Under the pieces are notes generated by a model. The model was not told the origin of the DNA. It saw only the letters and a program-made list of their open reading frames with translations, and ran no database searches. The translations under genes and the position numbers were made by a program. From an uncultured Roseateles sp. (GTDB taxonomy: Bacteria > Pseudomonadota > Gammaproteobacteria > Burkholderiales > Burkholderiaceae_C), in the NCBI RefSeq assembly GCF_963422335.1, contig NZ_OY729424.1:2728001-2792000 (forward strand): a stretch of DNA of 64,000 nt, written 5' to 3'. This document shows, piece by piece, positions 7,917 through 17,937 of this stretch. The stretch's first letter is position 1. Each line of letters begins with the position of its first letter.

Positions 7917-8593
7917 CTCCCAGTCTCATTCGGGCAGTGGTGGTCGCGGCTTTGATGCTTGGCGTGGCGACACTGAGTGTTGTAGCCGTGCCGGAAGCCA
8001 AGCTTTCCGATACCCGGAAAAGTTTTAATCTGCAGACCGCAATTCCCGAACAATTTGATGACTGGACAATTGACCGGAGCAGCATCCCGCTTCCGCCGTC
8101 ACCGGATCAGCAGTCGGTGCTTGACCAGATTTACGACCAGATCCTCAGCCGCACCTATGTGAACAGCAAGGGTAAGCGGATCATGCTCTCGATCACCTAC
8201 GGTTCGCGTCAGAACCAGCAAATGCGTGCTCATAGGCAAGAGGTCTGTTATTCGGCCCAGGGTTTCAGGATCAGCGACCTCCAACGACTGACCCTGCCTG
8301 TTGCCGGCACGGTCGTGCCAATGACGCGCATGGTGGCGACCCAGTCTCAACGGGTGGAACCAGTCACCTACTGGTTCACCATGGGTGATACGGTGGTGCT
8401 CAGCTATTGGGAGCGAGAGGTTTCTCAGCTCAAGTTTGCTTTGTCTGGTTACGTACCCGATGGGTATTTGGTGCGTGTATCCAGTTTGGATACAAATTCC
8501 GCCGGCGCTTTTTCTGCTCACCTGGACTTTGCCACCCAGTTAATGAGCCACATCGATGGCGAGCTGCGTCAGCGTTTGATTGGCCGTCGTTGA
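7913..8593 (+). CDS. epsI: EpsI, exosortase-associated periplasmic protein
   Basis: The 226-residue EpsI domain protein has one N-terminal membrane/signal segment (residues 7-26) and the family motif R-A-H-R-Q-E-V-C-Y-x3-G-F at residues 105-118, equivalent to the H-x-P-E-x-C-Y-x3-G-W motif of EpsI. In some exosortases EpsI is fused to the C-terminus; here it is separate, as in XrtB systems. The start overlaps xrtB by four bases (ATGA). The molecular role is not established; it is always tied to exosortase and exopolysaccharide genes. Confidence 0.9.
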   Translation: MTPSLIRAVVVAALMLGVATLSVVAVPEAKLSDTRKSFNLQTAIPEQFDDWTIDRSSIPLPPSPDQQSVLDQIYDQILSRTYVNSKGKRIMLSITYGSRQNQQMRAHRQEVCYSAQGFRISDLQRLTLPVAGTVVPMTRMVATQSQRVEPVTYWFTMGDTVVLSYWEREVSQLKFALSGYVPDGYLVRVSSLDTNSAGAFSAHLDFATQLMSHIDGELRQRLIGRR

Positions 8594-8603
8594 GGGAGTT
8601 AAT

Positions 8604-10586
8604 GTGTGCGGAATTACGGGCTTCTTTTTGCAAGCCAACCAGAACGAAACCTGGGCGAGAGATTTGCCCCAGGCGATTGAATCCTTGCATCACCGCGGGC
8701 CCGATGACGCCGGCAGTTGGTTCTCGGAAGACAGGCGCGTAGGGCTCGGTCACCGCCGCCTCTCCATTCTTGACCTGAGCAGTCACGGGCATCAGCCCAT
8801 GATCTCTGCCTGCGGGCGCTGGCTCATGGTTTTCAACGGCGAAATCTACAACTTCCGTGAGATCCGTGCGGAGCTGGAGCCCCTGGGGCACCACTTCGAA
8901 GGCACAGGCGACTCGGAAGTAATTCTTGCTGCTTTTTCGCAGTGGGGTCCTTCAGCCGTCAAACGATTCATCGGCATGTTCGCCATTGCGCTTTGGGCTC
9001 AGCATGAGCGCAAGATGTATCTGCTTCGCGATCGGTTGGGCGTGAAGCCCCTTTACTATGGCTGGATGGGCGGTGCCCTGTTTTTCGGCTCGGAGCTGAA
9101 GGCGTTGCGTGCGTTCAAAGGCTGGCGCCCGGAAATCGACAAAGAAGCCCTGGCCGACTACTTCCGCTACGGCTACATCGGCGACCCAAGATCGATCTAC
9201 TGCAAAGTTGGCAAGCTCAAGCCGGGGCATTGGCTCGAATTGGGTCAAGATGGCGAGCCCCAGCTGGTTCAGTATTGGAGCGTTCTCGACGCTGCGGCCA
9301 AGAAGCGTACCGAAAGCGAGGAGGTGCTCACCGAAGAGCTTGAGGCCCTGATGGAAAGCGCCTTCAAGTACCGGATGATTGCCGACGTGCCGGTGGGAGT
9401 GTTTCTCTCGGGCGGAATTGACTCATCCATCCTCACCGCGATCTTGCAGAAGCACTCCGATCAGCGGATCAAGACGTTCACGATCGGCTTCAACGAAGCC
9501 GAAAAGAACGAAGCGCCGTATGCAGAAGCAGTCGCCAAGCATTTAGGGACGGAGCAACACACCTCCATCCTTGCCGCCAGCGAGGCAATGCAGATGCTGC
9601 CTCATTGGGGCGAGCTGTACGACGAACCGTTTGGCGACAGTTCCGGAATCCCGACGCTGCTCGTCTCGCGCATCGCCTCCCAGCATGTCAAGGTAGTCCT
9701 CTCCGCGGATGGTGGCGACGAGCTCTTCAGTGGCTACCACTCCTATGCCAATCTGGCTGCGCAGAATGCACGCCTGACAGGTTTGCGCCCTTGGCAACGG
9801 GACAGCATCGACGCAGTTCTCGGCGTCATGCCCTGGCAGGCTGCCGACGATATGTTGTCTGAGCGACATTGGGCAAATGGATCCGGTTTGTGGCTCAGGC
9901 GCGCTGTCACCGTTCGATTTGCCAAGATCTCGGCGCGTCTGGGCGTGAATGGCGTCGGCGAAATGCAGGACCAAGCTTTGTCGCAAGCTTATTGGCCCGA
10001 CTATGAAGTGAAGCGGCTGCTGGGTAGCGCCCCTTCTACGCGTTCAACCGCGGATCAGTTTGATGGCCTGGACGGCGAGAAACTGTGCCTCTGGGATCTG
10101 CACAACTATCTACCCGGTGATGTGCTGACCAAGGTAGACCGCGCAACCATGTTCGCCAGCATCGAAGGCCGAGAGCCGTTGATTGATCATCGATTGGCCG
10201 AGTTTGCCTTTTCGCTTCCCTATTCCCTGCGCCAAGGTGCGCTTGGCCCCAAGCATCTACTTCGAAAGGTGCTGTACAAACATGTGCCCAGAGAACTGGT
10301 TGATCGTCCCAAGCAGGGTTTCGGCATTCCTCTTGGGAAATGGCTTTCGGGCGAGTTGCGGCCGCTGCTGGACTCCTATTTGAGCCCCTCTCGCGTTGCT
10401 CAGCATGGCTTGTTTGATCCCGCGGTTGTGGCGCAGATGGTCAGGCGTTTCGACGCGGGAGACATTCTTTCCGTTAATCGGGTATGGCTGCTTCTTGCCT
10501 TCCAGATGTGGTACGAACACTGGTTTGAGAAGATGCCCAGTCCGGCTTCAGCTTCTGTCTTGCTGGAGCAGGGCCTGACAGTATGA
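8604..10586 (+). CDS. Asparagine synthase-like glutamine amidotransferase
   Basis: The protein combines an N-terminal class II glutaminase domain and a C-terminal AsnB synthetase domain. The start is placed at GTG 8604 because the next codon is Cys, which must be the N-terminal nucleophile (C-G-I-T-G), and because GAGGGAG lies six bases upstream; that gives 660 residues. The PP-loop S-G-G-I-D-S-S is at about residues 269-275, followed by LSADGGDELFSGY. In exosortase polysaccharide loci such enzymes are thought to amidate a substrate, perhaps turning a sugar carboxylate into an uronamide, rather than make free asparagine. The uronic-acid genes at 32-37 kb fit this. It overlaps the next gene by four bases. 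Confidence 0.9.
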   Translation: MCGITGFFLQANQNETWARDLPQAIESLHHRGPDDAGSWFSEDRRVGLGHRRLSILDLSSHGHQPMISACGRWLMVFNGEIYNFREIRAELEPLGHHFEGTGDSEVILAAFSQWGPSAVKRFIGMFAIALWAQHERKMYLLRDRLGVKPLYYGWMGGALFFGSELKALRAFKGWRPEIDKEALADYFRYGYIGDPRSIYCKVGKLKPGHWLELGQDGEPQLVQYWSVLDAAAKKRTESEEVLTEELEALMESAFKYRMIADVPVGVFLSGGIDSSILTAILQKHSDQRIKTFTIGFNEAEKNEAPYAEAVAKHLGTEQHTSILAASEAMQMLPHWGELYDEPFGDSSGIPTLLVSRIASQHVKVVLSADGGDELFSGYHSYANLAAQNARLTGLRPWQRDSIDAVLGVMPWQAADDMLSERHWANGSGLWLRRAVTVRFAKISARLGVNGVGEMQDQALSQAYWPDYEVKRLLGSAPSTRSTADQFDGLDGEKLCLWDLHNYLPGDVLTKVDRATMFASIEGREPLIDHRLAEFAFSLPYSLRQGALGPKHLLRKVLYKHVPRELVDRPKQGFGIPLGKWLSGELRPLLDSYLSPSRVAQHGLFDPAVVAQMVRRFDAGDILSVNRVWLLLAFQMWYEHWFEKMPSPASASVLLEQGLTV

Positions 10587-11722
10587 GTAGTGGCCGCCCC
10601 TTGCGCATTTGCTTTGTTGCGCCGGCGATATACCCCATTCTTGCTCGGGACACGACGCTGAAGTTCATCGGTGGGGCGGAAGTTCAGCAAACTTTCCTCG
10701 CTCGAGAGTTGGCGCGGCGCGGCCATGACGTTTCGGTGGTCTGCCTCGACCAGGGGCAGCCGGACGGCATGGTTATTGATGGTGTTACGGTCTACCGCAC
10801 GCATGCACCCAACGCAGGTTTGCCCGGGCTGCGTTTCGTGCATCCGCGGCTCACTTCGGTGTGGCGGGCCATGGCCCGCGCCGATGCCGATGTCTATTAC
10901 CAGCGTGCCTGCGGGGTACTGACGGGCTTCGTGTCTGCTTTTGCCCGCCGGCACGGGCGTGCCAGCGTGTTCGCGTCTGCGCATGACCTGGACTTCGACG
11001 CGCAACTGCCCCAGCTACGCTACTGGCGCGACAAGAAAATCTACAGCTGGGGTGTTCGCAATGCCAGTGCCGTGGTCGTTCAGACGGAAAGGCAGCGGCT
11101 CGATTGCCAGGCCATGTTTGGTCTGGGCTCGACGCGAATCAACAGCTGTTATGGTCATCGCGGCGTGCAGGCAACGCAGCAGGGCCCGATAGTCTGGGCT
11201 GCTTCGATCAAGGCGATCAAACAGCCGGAGCTTTTTGTCGAGGTCGCAAAGGCCTGCCCAGACTACGAATTCAAAATGATAGGGAGCGGCAGTGACGCGG
11301 ATATGACGGCGTTGCGCAACGCTGCAGCTGCCGTGCCCAATCTGGCGATCATGGGGTTTGTGCCTTTTGCGCTCGTTGAGCAGTACTTCGATGGCGCTGC
11401 GGTGCACATCAACACCTCGGTCAGTGAAGGCTTCCCCAACACCTTCATGCAGGCATGGTCTCGGGGCACGCCAACAGTGTCATTTTTCGATCCAACGACT
11501 CGGCTAGACGGCATGGCTGTCGGGCTTGTCGCCAGTACACTTGATGAGATGGTGCATCAGGTCAAGGCGCTCAAGACTGACCCGGATCTGTGGGCCTCGC
11601 AGTCGCGTGCCTCGCAACGTTTCTTGGCCGAACACCATTCGGTGGAGCGCGCGGTAGACGCCTACGAGACGCTGTTCGCTCGCCTCGTATCTCATGCTCG
11701 GGCGGCGACCTCTGCTGCCTGA
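10583..11722 (+). CDS. Glycosyltransferase family 4 protein
   Basis: This 379-residue GT-B enzyme begins with a Rossmann strand and the donor/acceptor loop (FVAP...GGAEVQQ, residues 11-37) and carries the GT4 C-terminal signature S-E-G-F-P-N-T (around residues 281-287). It should transfer one sugar to the growing lipid-linked repeat on the cytoplasmic side. It is clearly related over its length to the next gene (shared GGAEVQQ, GQPDG, SEGFPNTF), so the pair is probably an old tandem duplication. Donor and linkage cannot be predicted. The start overlaps the amidotransferase stop (ATGA). Confidence 0.85.
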   Translation: MSSGRPLRICFVAPAIYPILARDTTLKFIGGAEVQQTFLARELARRGHDVSVVCLDQGQPDGMVIDGVTVYRTHAPNAGLPGLRFVHPRLTSVWRAMARADADVYYQRACGVLTGFVSAFARRHGRASVFASAHDLDFDAQLPQLRYWRDKKIYSWGVRNASAVVVQTERQRLDCQAMFGLGSTRINSCYGHRGVQATQQGPIVWAASIKAIKQPELFVEVAKACPDYEFKMIGSGSDADMTALRNAAAAVPNLAIMGFVPFALVEQYFDGAAVHINTSVSEGFPNTFMQAWSRGTPTVSFFDPTTRLDGMAVGLVASTLDEMVHQVKALKTDPDLWASQSRASQRFLAEHHSVERAVDAYETLFARLVSHARAATSAA

Positions 11723-11729
11723 CGTACGC

Positions 11730-12854
11730 ATGAAGCCCCATATATGTTTCATGGCGCCGTACATCTATTCGGCCTTGGTCGATGATGGACGGCTGAAATA
11801 TGTGGGCGGTGCAGAAGTGCAGCAGGGTTTGATTGCACGGTTGCTCGCCCGGGATGGCTTCAGGGTATCGGTGCTGACGCTTGACTTTGGTCAGCCCGAT
11901 GGGCAGGTCGTTGATGGCGTCGAGATACACAAGATGCCACAAGTCGGCAAGCGCGGGCTCCGGGGCCTGCGATGGTTCACTCCTAGACTCACCGACGTCA
12001 TCACGCGCTTGTCTGACCTCAAGCCCGACATCGTCTACTCGCGGTCCATCTCGGCCTACACGGCACCCATCTCTATTTATGCGCGGCGCCACCAAGCACG
12101 GTCAATTTATGCAGGGGCGAGCGACCGTGATTTCGCCTCAGTGCGAGCTCCAAGCACGTCCAGGAGAGACTGGGCGCTTTTTCGCTGGGGCCTGAAACGC
12201 ACCAGCACGGTGCTGGTCCAGAATCGCCAACAGGCTGGTGATGCCAGGCTCAATCACGGTATCGAAGCCACCCTGTGCCCCAATTTCTTCGCTGAAACAG
12301 GAATTCTTGGCGGTTCAGTGAATGGCCCGGTGATCTGGGTCGGCACCATGGGAAGGGGCAAGCGCCCGGAACTCTTTCTCGAGATTGCACGCCGTCTGCC
12401 GCAGCTGCAATTTGCCATGGTTGGCGGCGCGTTGCTGTCGGATGGTGGGCAGGAAGCCTACAACCGGGTACAGCAGGCCGCAAAACTGTTGCCAAACCTG
12501 GTGTTCCACGGCTATGTGCAGCCGCAGGATGTGGGCAAGGTTTTTGACGGCGCGTCAGCCCTAGTCAACACCTCGCTGTCCGAAGGCTTTCCGAACACCT
12601 TTCTGCAGTCGTGGATACGGGGTGTTCCCACGGTCTCGTTTGTCAACCCGGAACTCGCGACGGGTGAGTCGGGCACGTTGGCTTGTGCCTCGTTTGATGA
12701 AATGGTTGATGCCGTTCGTGGCGTGGTGTCGAGCCCGGCTGCCTGGGAGGGGCGCAGCGCGCAAGTGCGTGCCCTCTTTGCCAAGTACCACAGCGAGGCC
12801 GCTGCGCTGCAGCGCTACCGCAAGATACTGCTCCCCAATTTCGCCGCCGAATGA
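11730..12854 (+). CDS. Glycosyltransferase family 4 protein, paralogue of the preceding gene
   Basis: This GT-B enzyme (374 residues from ATG 11730) has GGAEVQQ near residue 26 and SEGFPNTFLQSW near the C-terminus, as in its neighbour. An upstream in-frame ATG at 11694 lies inside the previous gene; 11730 is preferred because the protein then begins MKPHICFMAP, matching the start of the paralogue. Probable role: transfer of a second sugar in the repeat unit. It overlaps the flippase gene by four bases. Confidence 0.85.
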   Translation: MKPHICFMAPYIYSALVDDGRLKYVGGAEVQQGLIARLLARDGFRVSVLTLDFGQPDGQVVDGVEIHKMPQVGKRGLRGLRWFTPRLTDVITRLSDLKPDIVYSRSISAYTAPISIYARRHQARSIYAGASDRDFASVRAPSTSRRDWALFRWGLKRTSTVLVQNRQQAGDARLNHGIEATLCPNFFAETGILGGSVNGPVIWVGTMGRGKRPELFLEIARRLPQLQFAMVGGALLSDGGQEAYNRVQQAAKLLPNLVFHGYVQPQDVGKVFDGASALVNTSLSEGFPNTFLQSWIRGVPTVSFVNPELATGESGTLACASFDEMVDAVRGVVSSPAAWEGRSAQVRALFAKYHSEAAALQRYRKILLPNFAAE

Positions 12855-14161
12855 GTACGCAACCATCGGGCGGGTTGGCCATGTTGCGCCGGGCCTTTGG
12901 ATTGGGCAGCAGCCAGGCCTTGATTCGCATGTTGTGCAGCTTCGTCAGCGTCAAGCTGACGGCCGTGTACCTGGGGCCAGCCGGCTTTGCGTTGATAGCC
13001 CAAGTCAATACCCTGATCACCTTGGGGCAGGGTCTGCTGGGGGCTGGCATCAACACTGCCACAGTGCGTTTGACAGCTGAATACGGCGAATCGCAAGCCC
13101 TGCGCAGAAAGGCACTCTGGGCGACTGGCTTCAAGATGGCTGCTGGCCTCGGTATCGTCGGGGCTCTGGCATTGCTGGCAGCCGCGCCGATACTCGGCAA
13201 CCGCCTGTTGGGCCGCGAGGACTATGCCTGGGCGATCGCCCTGTGCGGCGTCGGCATCATCGCTGCCATGATCAACAACGTACTGCTGGGAGCGCTCAAC
13301 GGCGTACGTGACATCAGGCGGGTGGTGCAGTCCAACGTCATTGCCACCCTCGTCGGGCTGCTGGCCTTTGCCCCCTCGTGCATGCTTTGGGGCACGACGG
13401 GTGGCATTTGCGGCTCGATCGCCGGCTATGTGGCCGGTCTGTTCATCTCCGTTCTGTTGAGCCGGCGCTCGACGGTGGTTCAGTTGAAGGATTTCGTCGG
13501 CCAATGGGACACGGCGGAGGCGAAGCGGATCCTGGCTTTCTATCCCATGTTGATTGCGCATGCTGCTCTACCGCCGTTGGCGATGCTCATGGTCCGCGAT
13601 TCGGTCATCGGCATTGTCGGACTCGAGGCCGGTGGCGTGTGGCAGGCGGCCTGGCGCCTGTCCGAGGTGTATACCGGCATCATCACCACCTCCGTGTCCC
13701 TCTACTTCATGCCGCGCCTGGGCGAATTGGCCAATGACGGCAGGGGGATGCGCAGGGAAGTTTGGCGAACCTTGGCTGCTGCCACGGGAGTGACGGCGGC
13801 ATTGGCAATGGTCATCTACTTGCTGCGTGACTGGGTTGTCCGCTTGGTGTTCTCCGCCTCCTTTGACGGCGTGCAGAACCTGATGCCAGTTCAGTTGCTG
13901 GGCGACGTGCTCAAGATGGCGGCTTGGATTTTGGGGTTCGTGCTTGTTGCAACCGTGCGAACGCGTTGGTATCTCGCCATCGAAATCCTGGTGCCCTTGT
14001 TTTTAGTCGGCGCTGTTCGTACGCTCACGCCGCTGCTGGGTTCGATCGGAGCGATGTGGGCCTTTGTTCTTGCCAGTACCTTCCAGCTGGTGTTGGGAGC
14101 TATTGCCTTGCGTGATTTGCTGTTCGCGGGTGCGACAAGCCCCGGTTCGCAGAGGAGTTGA
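12851..14161 (+). CDS. Wzx-like oligosaccharide flippase
   Basis: The 436-residue protein has about twelve hydrophobic segments and the N-terminal pattern of the polysaccharide transporter (MOP/PST) family related to WzxE (GSSQALIRM, then YLGPAGFALIAQ at residues 36-47). It should move the undecaprenyl-linked repeat across the inner membrane. It lies between glycosyltransferases and the polymerase, the usual Wzx/Wzy order. Substrate cannot be predicted. The next gene follows after three bases, with an AGGAG ribosome site at the end of this gene. Confidence 0.88.
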   Translation: MSTQPSGGLAMLRRAFGLGSSQALIRMLCSFVSVKLTAVYLGPAGFALIAQVNTLITLGQGLLGAGINTATVRLTAEYGESQALRRKALWATGFKMAAGLGIVGALALLAAAPILGNRLLGREDYAWAIALCGVGIIAAMINNVLLGALNGVRDIRRVVQSNVIATLVGLLAFAPSCMLWGTTGGICGSIAGYVAGLFISVLLSRRSTVVQLKDFVGQWDTAEAKRILAFYPMLIAHAALPPLAMLMVRDSVIGIVGLEAGGVWQAAWRLSEVYTGIITTSVSLYFMPRLGELANDGRGMRREVWRTLAAATGVTAALAMVIYLLRDWVVRLVFSASFDGVQNLMPVQLLGDVLKMAAWILGFVLVATVRTRWYLAIEILVPLFLVGAVRTLTPLLGSIGAMWAFVLASTFQLVLGAIALRDLLFAGATSPGSQRS

Positions 14162-14164
14162 GAA

Positions 14165-15634
14165 ATGAAAAGCAAATTGCTTGTGATCTTATTGTTTTCG
14201 ATATTTGCGCTGATTGTTGGCATGGCGGCTGCGCTATTTGGCGGAATTCCTGCTCTTTTACTAACCTTGCCGCTAATTGCGGTATTGGCAGTATTTTTTG
14301 ACTACAGAGTCGGCGTCGTGTTGCTAGCATTCTTGTTGCCCTGGGCATCCTCTCCAGTGCTTCCACAGGCGCAAGGATTCAATGTAATAAACTATCTCAC
14401 ATTTGCCACACTGGTTTCTTTCGGCGTTCCCGCGCTGTTTCGAAAAAAAGAGCTGGTTGGTATACCTCGACCGTTAATTGCCTATTACCTGGTGCCGTTA
14501 ACGGTAGGCGTAATTTTGGCTTGGCCACACTTAGCGGAAGCGGTAAGGAATTATTCGGGGACGGACTCAGCCAGCGCCTACGAAGGTCTTCAGTTTATTA
14601 AGTCTCGATATCTGAAGCCGATGGCTTTTATTATTTTTGCATGTTTGTTGGCAAACGCGCTGCGTGACAGCCGAAAGCCAGAGAGATTTCTAACGAGCTT
14701 TCTTATTTCTTCGTTGCTCCCAGCGCTGGGTGTATTTTTTCTAATAGCTCTATATCGAGTATCTCTAGGGGATTTGCAGGCGCAACGTAACTTTTTGGCC
14801 CCGATTGGTATGCACGCCAACGAAATGGCAATCATGCTTGCATTCTCCGTTGGGCCAATTTTGTTCATGCTGGGTGAATTCAAAAGTATTGTGGGCCGAT
14901 TTCTATCCACGATTACACTTTTGATGATTGTTGGGGCATTGCTTTTGACCTTCTCCAGAGGTGGCTTCATCGCCTTAGTAGTGATATACGCCATCTACAT
15001 GATTCAAAGCCGACGTGTGACCACTTTGTTTGTGTCGGTTGCCGTCTTGCTGGCAAGTTTGCTATTCGCGCCGGACGCAATCAAACAACGTCTGCTCACT
15101 GGAGTCGAGAGTGGTGCGGTGAGTAATGCCGTCGGCAACAGTAATGACCAGTTGACGGCCGGGCGTGTCGTCGGTTGGCAAAAACTAGCACCTGAAGTGC
15201 TTAAGAGTCCGCTGTGGGGTCGAGGGCTTGGCTCGACGGCTTGGAGCGACTTCGTCAAATCTGGTCAGTATCGAGCGACGCATCCTCACAATATGTATTT
15301 GGCAATGCTGATGGATCTTGGATTTCTTGGCTTTGCCGCCCTAATGTTTTGGTATTACAAAATCATTCATGCTCAACGCGCACTGTCCAGGCGGGAGACC
15401 CTAAGCCCGCTGATGAGGCGATTCATGTCGGGTTCGGCAGCCTCGCTTATAGGAGTCTTAGTTCTTTGTGTTACGAATGGTGACTTTGCGCCCAAGCCTG
15501 AACAGACATTCTTCTGGTTCTCGGTTGGTGTCCTATTTGCTTACTGGAGTCAAGTTGAGCCGACAATATTTGGTGCGAGATCAAAACTGGCCGGCGAGCG
15601 CGTCATTCGTGGTGGCATGCATAGGCCGGCGTAA
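14165..15634 (+). CDS. O-antigen polymerase/ligase-like membrane protein (Wzy-like)
   Basis: This 489-residue protein has about a dozen membrane segments and the Wzy_C features LLLTFSRGG (about residues 258-266) and G-x-G-L-G-S ... HPHNMYL (about 353-381), the large periplasmic loop with the conserved His. In this setting it is best read as the polymerase joining flipped repeats; a ligase role cannot be excluded. From here to about 18.9 kb the DNA is visibly richer in A and T than the rest of the window, with many ATT, TTT and AAA codons, suggesting acquisition of the polymer-specific genes. Confidence 0.85.
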   Translation: MKSKLLVILLFSIFALIVGMAAALFGGIPALLLTLPLIAVLAVFFDYRVGVVLLAFLLPWASSPVLPQAQGFNVINYLTFATLVSFGVPALFRKKELVGIPRPLIAYYLVPLTVGVILAWPHLAEAVRNYSGTDSASAYEGLQFIKSRYLKPMAFIIFACLLANALRDSRKPERFLTSFLISSLLPALGVFFLIALYRVSLGDLQAQRNFLAPIGMHANEMAIMLAFSVGPILFMLGEFKSIVGRFLSTITLLMIVGALLLTFSRGGFIALVVIYAIYMIQSRRVTTLFVSVAVLLASLLFAPDAIKQRLLTGVESGAVSNAVGNSNDQLTAGRVVGWQKLAPEVLKSPLWGRGLGSTAWSDFVKSGQYRATHPHNMYLAMLMDLGFLGFAALMFWYYKIIHAQRALSRRETLSPLMRRFMSGSAASLIGVLVLCVTNGDFAPKPEQTFFWFSVGVLFAYWSQVEPTIFGARSKLAGERVIRGGMHRPA

Positions 15635-15636
15635 AA

Positions 15637-16719
15637 ATGACCTTGCCTATGCATGACAGAGTTCGCAGCCTCGATCTATTACGATTCTTGGCCGCCATCG
15701 CTGTTGTTGTCTATCACTATGGGTTTCGAGGCTACGCCGCTGATAACTTGACCCAGATGCCTCCGCCGGATATTTTTGACGGATGGGCTAAATATGGCTA
15801 CTTGGGGGTAGAGCTTTTCTTCATGATAAGTGGATTTGTCATACTTATGACAGCCGCTAAATCTGACTTAAGAAAATTCACTATTTCTCGAGTGGTCCGT
15901 CTATACCCGGCCTTTTGGTTTTGTTGCACAATTTCTGCGGGATTGGCATATATTCTTGCTGAGCAAAAATATATAGTTACTCCAAGTTCATATTTTGTGA
16001 ACATGACTATGTTTGCCGGACTATTTAATGTCCCGTATGTAGACAGTGTTTACTGGACGCTTCTTATCGAGATTCGCTTCTATTTGCTCGTGGCTGTTGT
16101 GTTGTTTTTTAAACAAATGCGGCGGATCGAAATTATTCTCGGATTTTGGTTGCTATTTGTGATTGCCGCGCAAGCAGGCCTAAAACCATTCCGTTACGCT
16201 TGGATATTGATTTTGCCGGACTACGCTCCATATTTTGTCGGCGGAGCAATGTGCTATTTGATGTATGTGAATGGAAGTAATGCCTATCGCGTTACTGTTT
16301 TCTTGGCGGCTGCTATTGTTGGTGTATTGAATGCGGTTGCGCGTCTCCCCCTAATGGAGGCCCACTACAAAGTGCAGTACTCATCCATGGTCGTGTCGCT
16401 GTTGATACTTTGTTCATACTTGGTAATGTGGTGCTTGCCGCTGCTGAACAGGTTGCCGTTGAATGTAAGATTCTCTGCTTTGATAGGAGGGCTTACCTAT
16501 CCACTGTACTTAATTCATCAAAACGTTGGGTTCATGGTTTTTGATGCAATGTATGCAAAGGTTCAGCCCGGTATTGTATTAATTACCACTTTATCATTGG
16601 TTTTTGTGGTCGCGTGGCTTGCTTATGCCCAAGTCGAGCGATATACATCGTTAAAGCTCAAGGCAGTATTAGGTAATATTTTTCAGGTTGGCGGTAGTAC
16701 AGCTGGCCACCACCGATGA
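15637..16719 (+). CDS. Acyltransferase family 3 (OafA-like) membrane protein
   Basis: The 360-residue integral membrane protein begins with the acyltransferase-3 signature RSLDLLRFLAAIAVVVYHY (residues 8-26, with the conserved R/H pair) and continues with LGVELFFMISGFV (about residues 51-63). Such enzymes O-acylate (often O-acetylate) polysaccharides using cytoplasmic acyl-CoA. There are about ten hydrophobic segments. Start 15637 follows the polymerase stop by two bases; a second ATG at 15649 is possible. AT-rich codon use. Confidence 0.87.
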   Translation: MTLPMHDRVRSLDLLRFLAAIAVVVYHYGFRGYAADNLTQMPPPDIFDGWAKYGYLGVELFFMISGFVILMTAAKSDLRKFTISRVVRLYPAFWFCCTISAGLAYILAEQKYIVTPSSYFVNMTMFAGLFNVPYVDSVYWTLLIEIRFYLLVAVVLFFKQMRRIEIILGFWLLFVIAAQAGLKPFRYAWILILPDYAPYFVGGAMCYLMYVNGSNAYRVTVFLAAAIVGVLNAVARLPLMEAHYKVQYSSMVVSLLILCSYLVMWCLPLLNRLPLNVRFSALIGGLTYPLYLIHQNVGFMVFDAMYAKVQPGIVLITTLSLVFVVAWLAYAQVERYTSLKLKAVLGNIFQVGGSTAGHHR

Positions 16720-17870
16720 AGATACTGTTTGTGAACAGCGGCCTGGGATATGGGGGCGCTGAAACGCAATTGATTGCCTTGATTCGAGAACTGCATCGAC
16801 TCGGGCATGAGGTCGCGCTATATCTGCTGACAAGTTGGACACCTCGTTTGACAGAGCTATTCGACTTGGATTTTCCCATTCGAATTGATGACAAGAAAGC
16901 AAAGTTTGATCGTAAGGTTCTAAGGAATCTTCGTGCATTTATAAAGGAGTGGCAGCCAGACGTGGTGCACGGTTTTCTTTTTGATGCCAACGTCTATTCC
17001 CGAGTGGCTGCAGTAGGGTTGGGAATCCCTGTGCTGAACTCAGAACGAAGCTCGAACTACAAACTACGCGCGTCTCAATGGCTCGCTCATTTACCGACTC
17101 GCCGTTTTGCCTCCGGCGTCGTTGCGAATTCTTATGTTGGTGCGGACCATGCTAAGAAGATATTTGGATTTTCCTCGAAACGTGCTCACGTAGTTTGGAA
17201 TGGAATAGATTTTGCAACGCTTCAATCCAAAGCAATGTCACAAGGAGCGGATATTAGACGAGATTTTTTCGGCGATGAGGAGGTTTTTATTGCCACCTTG
17301 GTGGGCGCGATCAAATATCAAAAAGATTATTTGCTGGCCCTGGATGTTGCCGCGGAGTTGATAAAGCGTGATCCGCGGTGGCGGGTGCTCTTTGTTGGTG
17401 CCTCATTAGGTGGTCCGACCGCGTACGCTAGCGCCGACTCCAAGATGTCTGATCGATATGATTTTCAGGTTAAATCGAAATTTGACGGGCTGCAGAACCA
17501 AGACCGAGTGATATTTACCGGGCAACGAGATGATGTCGCGCGAATAATTAAAGAATCAAATGTCTTGTTCACGACTTCTATTATTGAAGGTTTTCCAAAT
17601 GTAGTGCTGGAGGCCATGGGATTGAGTACTCCAGTCGTCTCTACGGAGTTTTCTGATATCCGGCGTATATTGCCTTTTGAATGGCAAGTGATTGATTCTC
17701 GAGATCCTATTGAGTTCGCCGATGCCGTATGCTTGGCGAATGAGAGAAAGTCGCTGGTAGCACAAGCTCAGCGAAAATGGGCCGAGGAGCATTGCTCGAT
17801 ATCTATTTCAGCCCAATCATTGCTACAGGTTTATAAAAAATACGTCTGTACAAACGGAAATAGGTGCTAG
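16716..17870 (+). CDS. Glycosyltransferase family 4 protein
   Basis: This 384-residue GT-B enzyme starts KILFVNSGLGYGGAETQ (the donor loop G-G-A-E at residues 14-17) and has the GT4 nucleotide-sugar motif E-G-F-P-N-V-V-L-E-A near residues 290-299. It should add a sugar to the repeat. It overlaps the acyltransferase by four bases and lies in the AT-rich block. It is not especially close to the tandem pair at 10.6-12.9 kb. Confidence 0.87.
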   Translation: MKILFVNSGLGYGGAETQLIALIRELHRLGHEVALYLLTSWTPRLTELFDLDFPIRIDDKKAKFDRKVLRNLRAFIKEWQPDVVHGFLFDANVYSRVAAVGLGIPVLNSERSSNYKLRASQWLAHLPTRRFASGVVANSYVGADHAKKIFGFSSKRAHVVWNGIDFATLQSKAMSQGADIRRDFFGDEEVFIATLVGAIKYQKDYLLALDVAAELIKRDPRWRVLFVGASLGGPTAYASADSKMSDRYDFQVKSKFDGLQNQDRVIFTGQRDDVARIIKESNVLFTTSIIEGFPNVVLEAMGLSTPVVSTEFSDIRRILPFEWQVIDSRDPIEFADAVCLANERKSLVAQAQRKWAEEHCSISISAQSLLQVYKKYVCTNGNRC

Positions 17871-17937
17871 CTGCGCGCTATTTTTTTTGCGATCGCACTT
17901 CCATTGGATTTGCATGACATAGATTGGAGGTGAGTCC

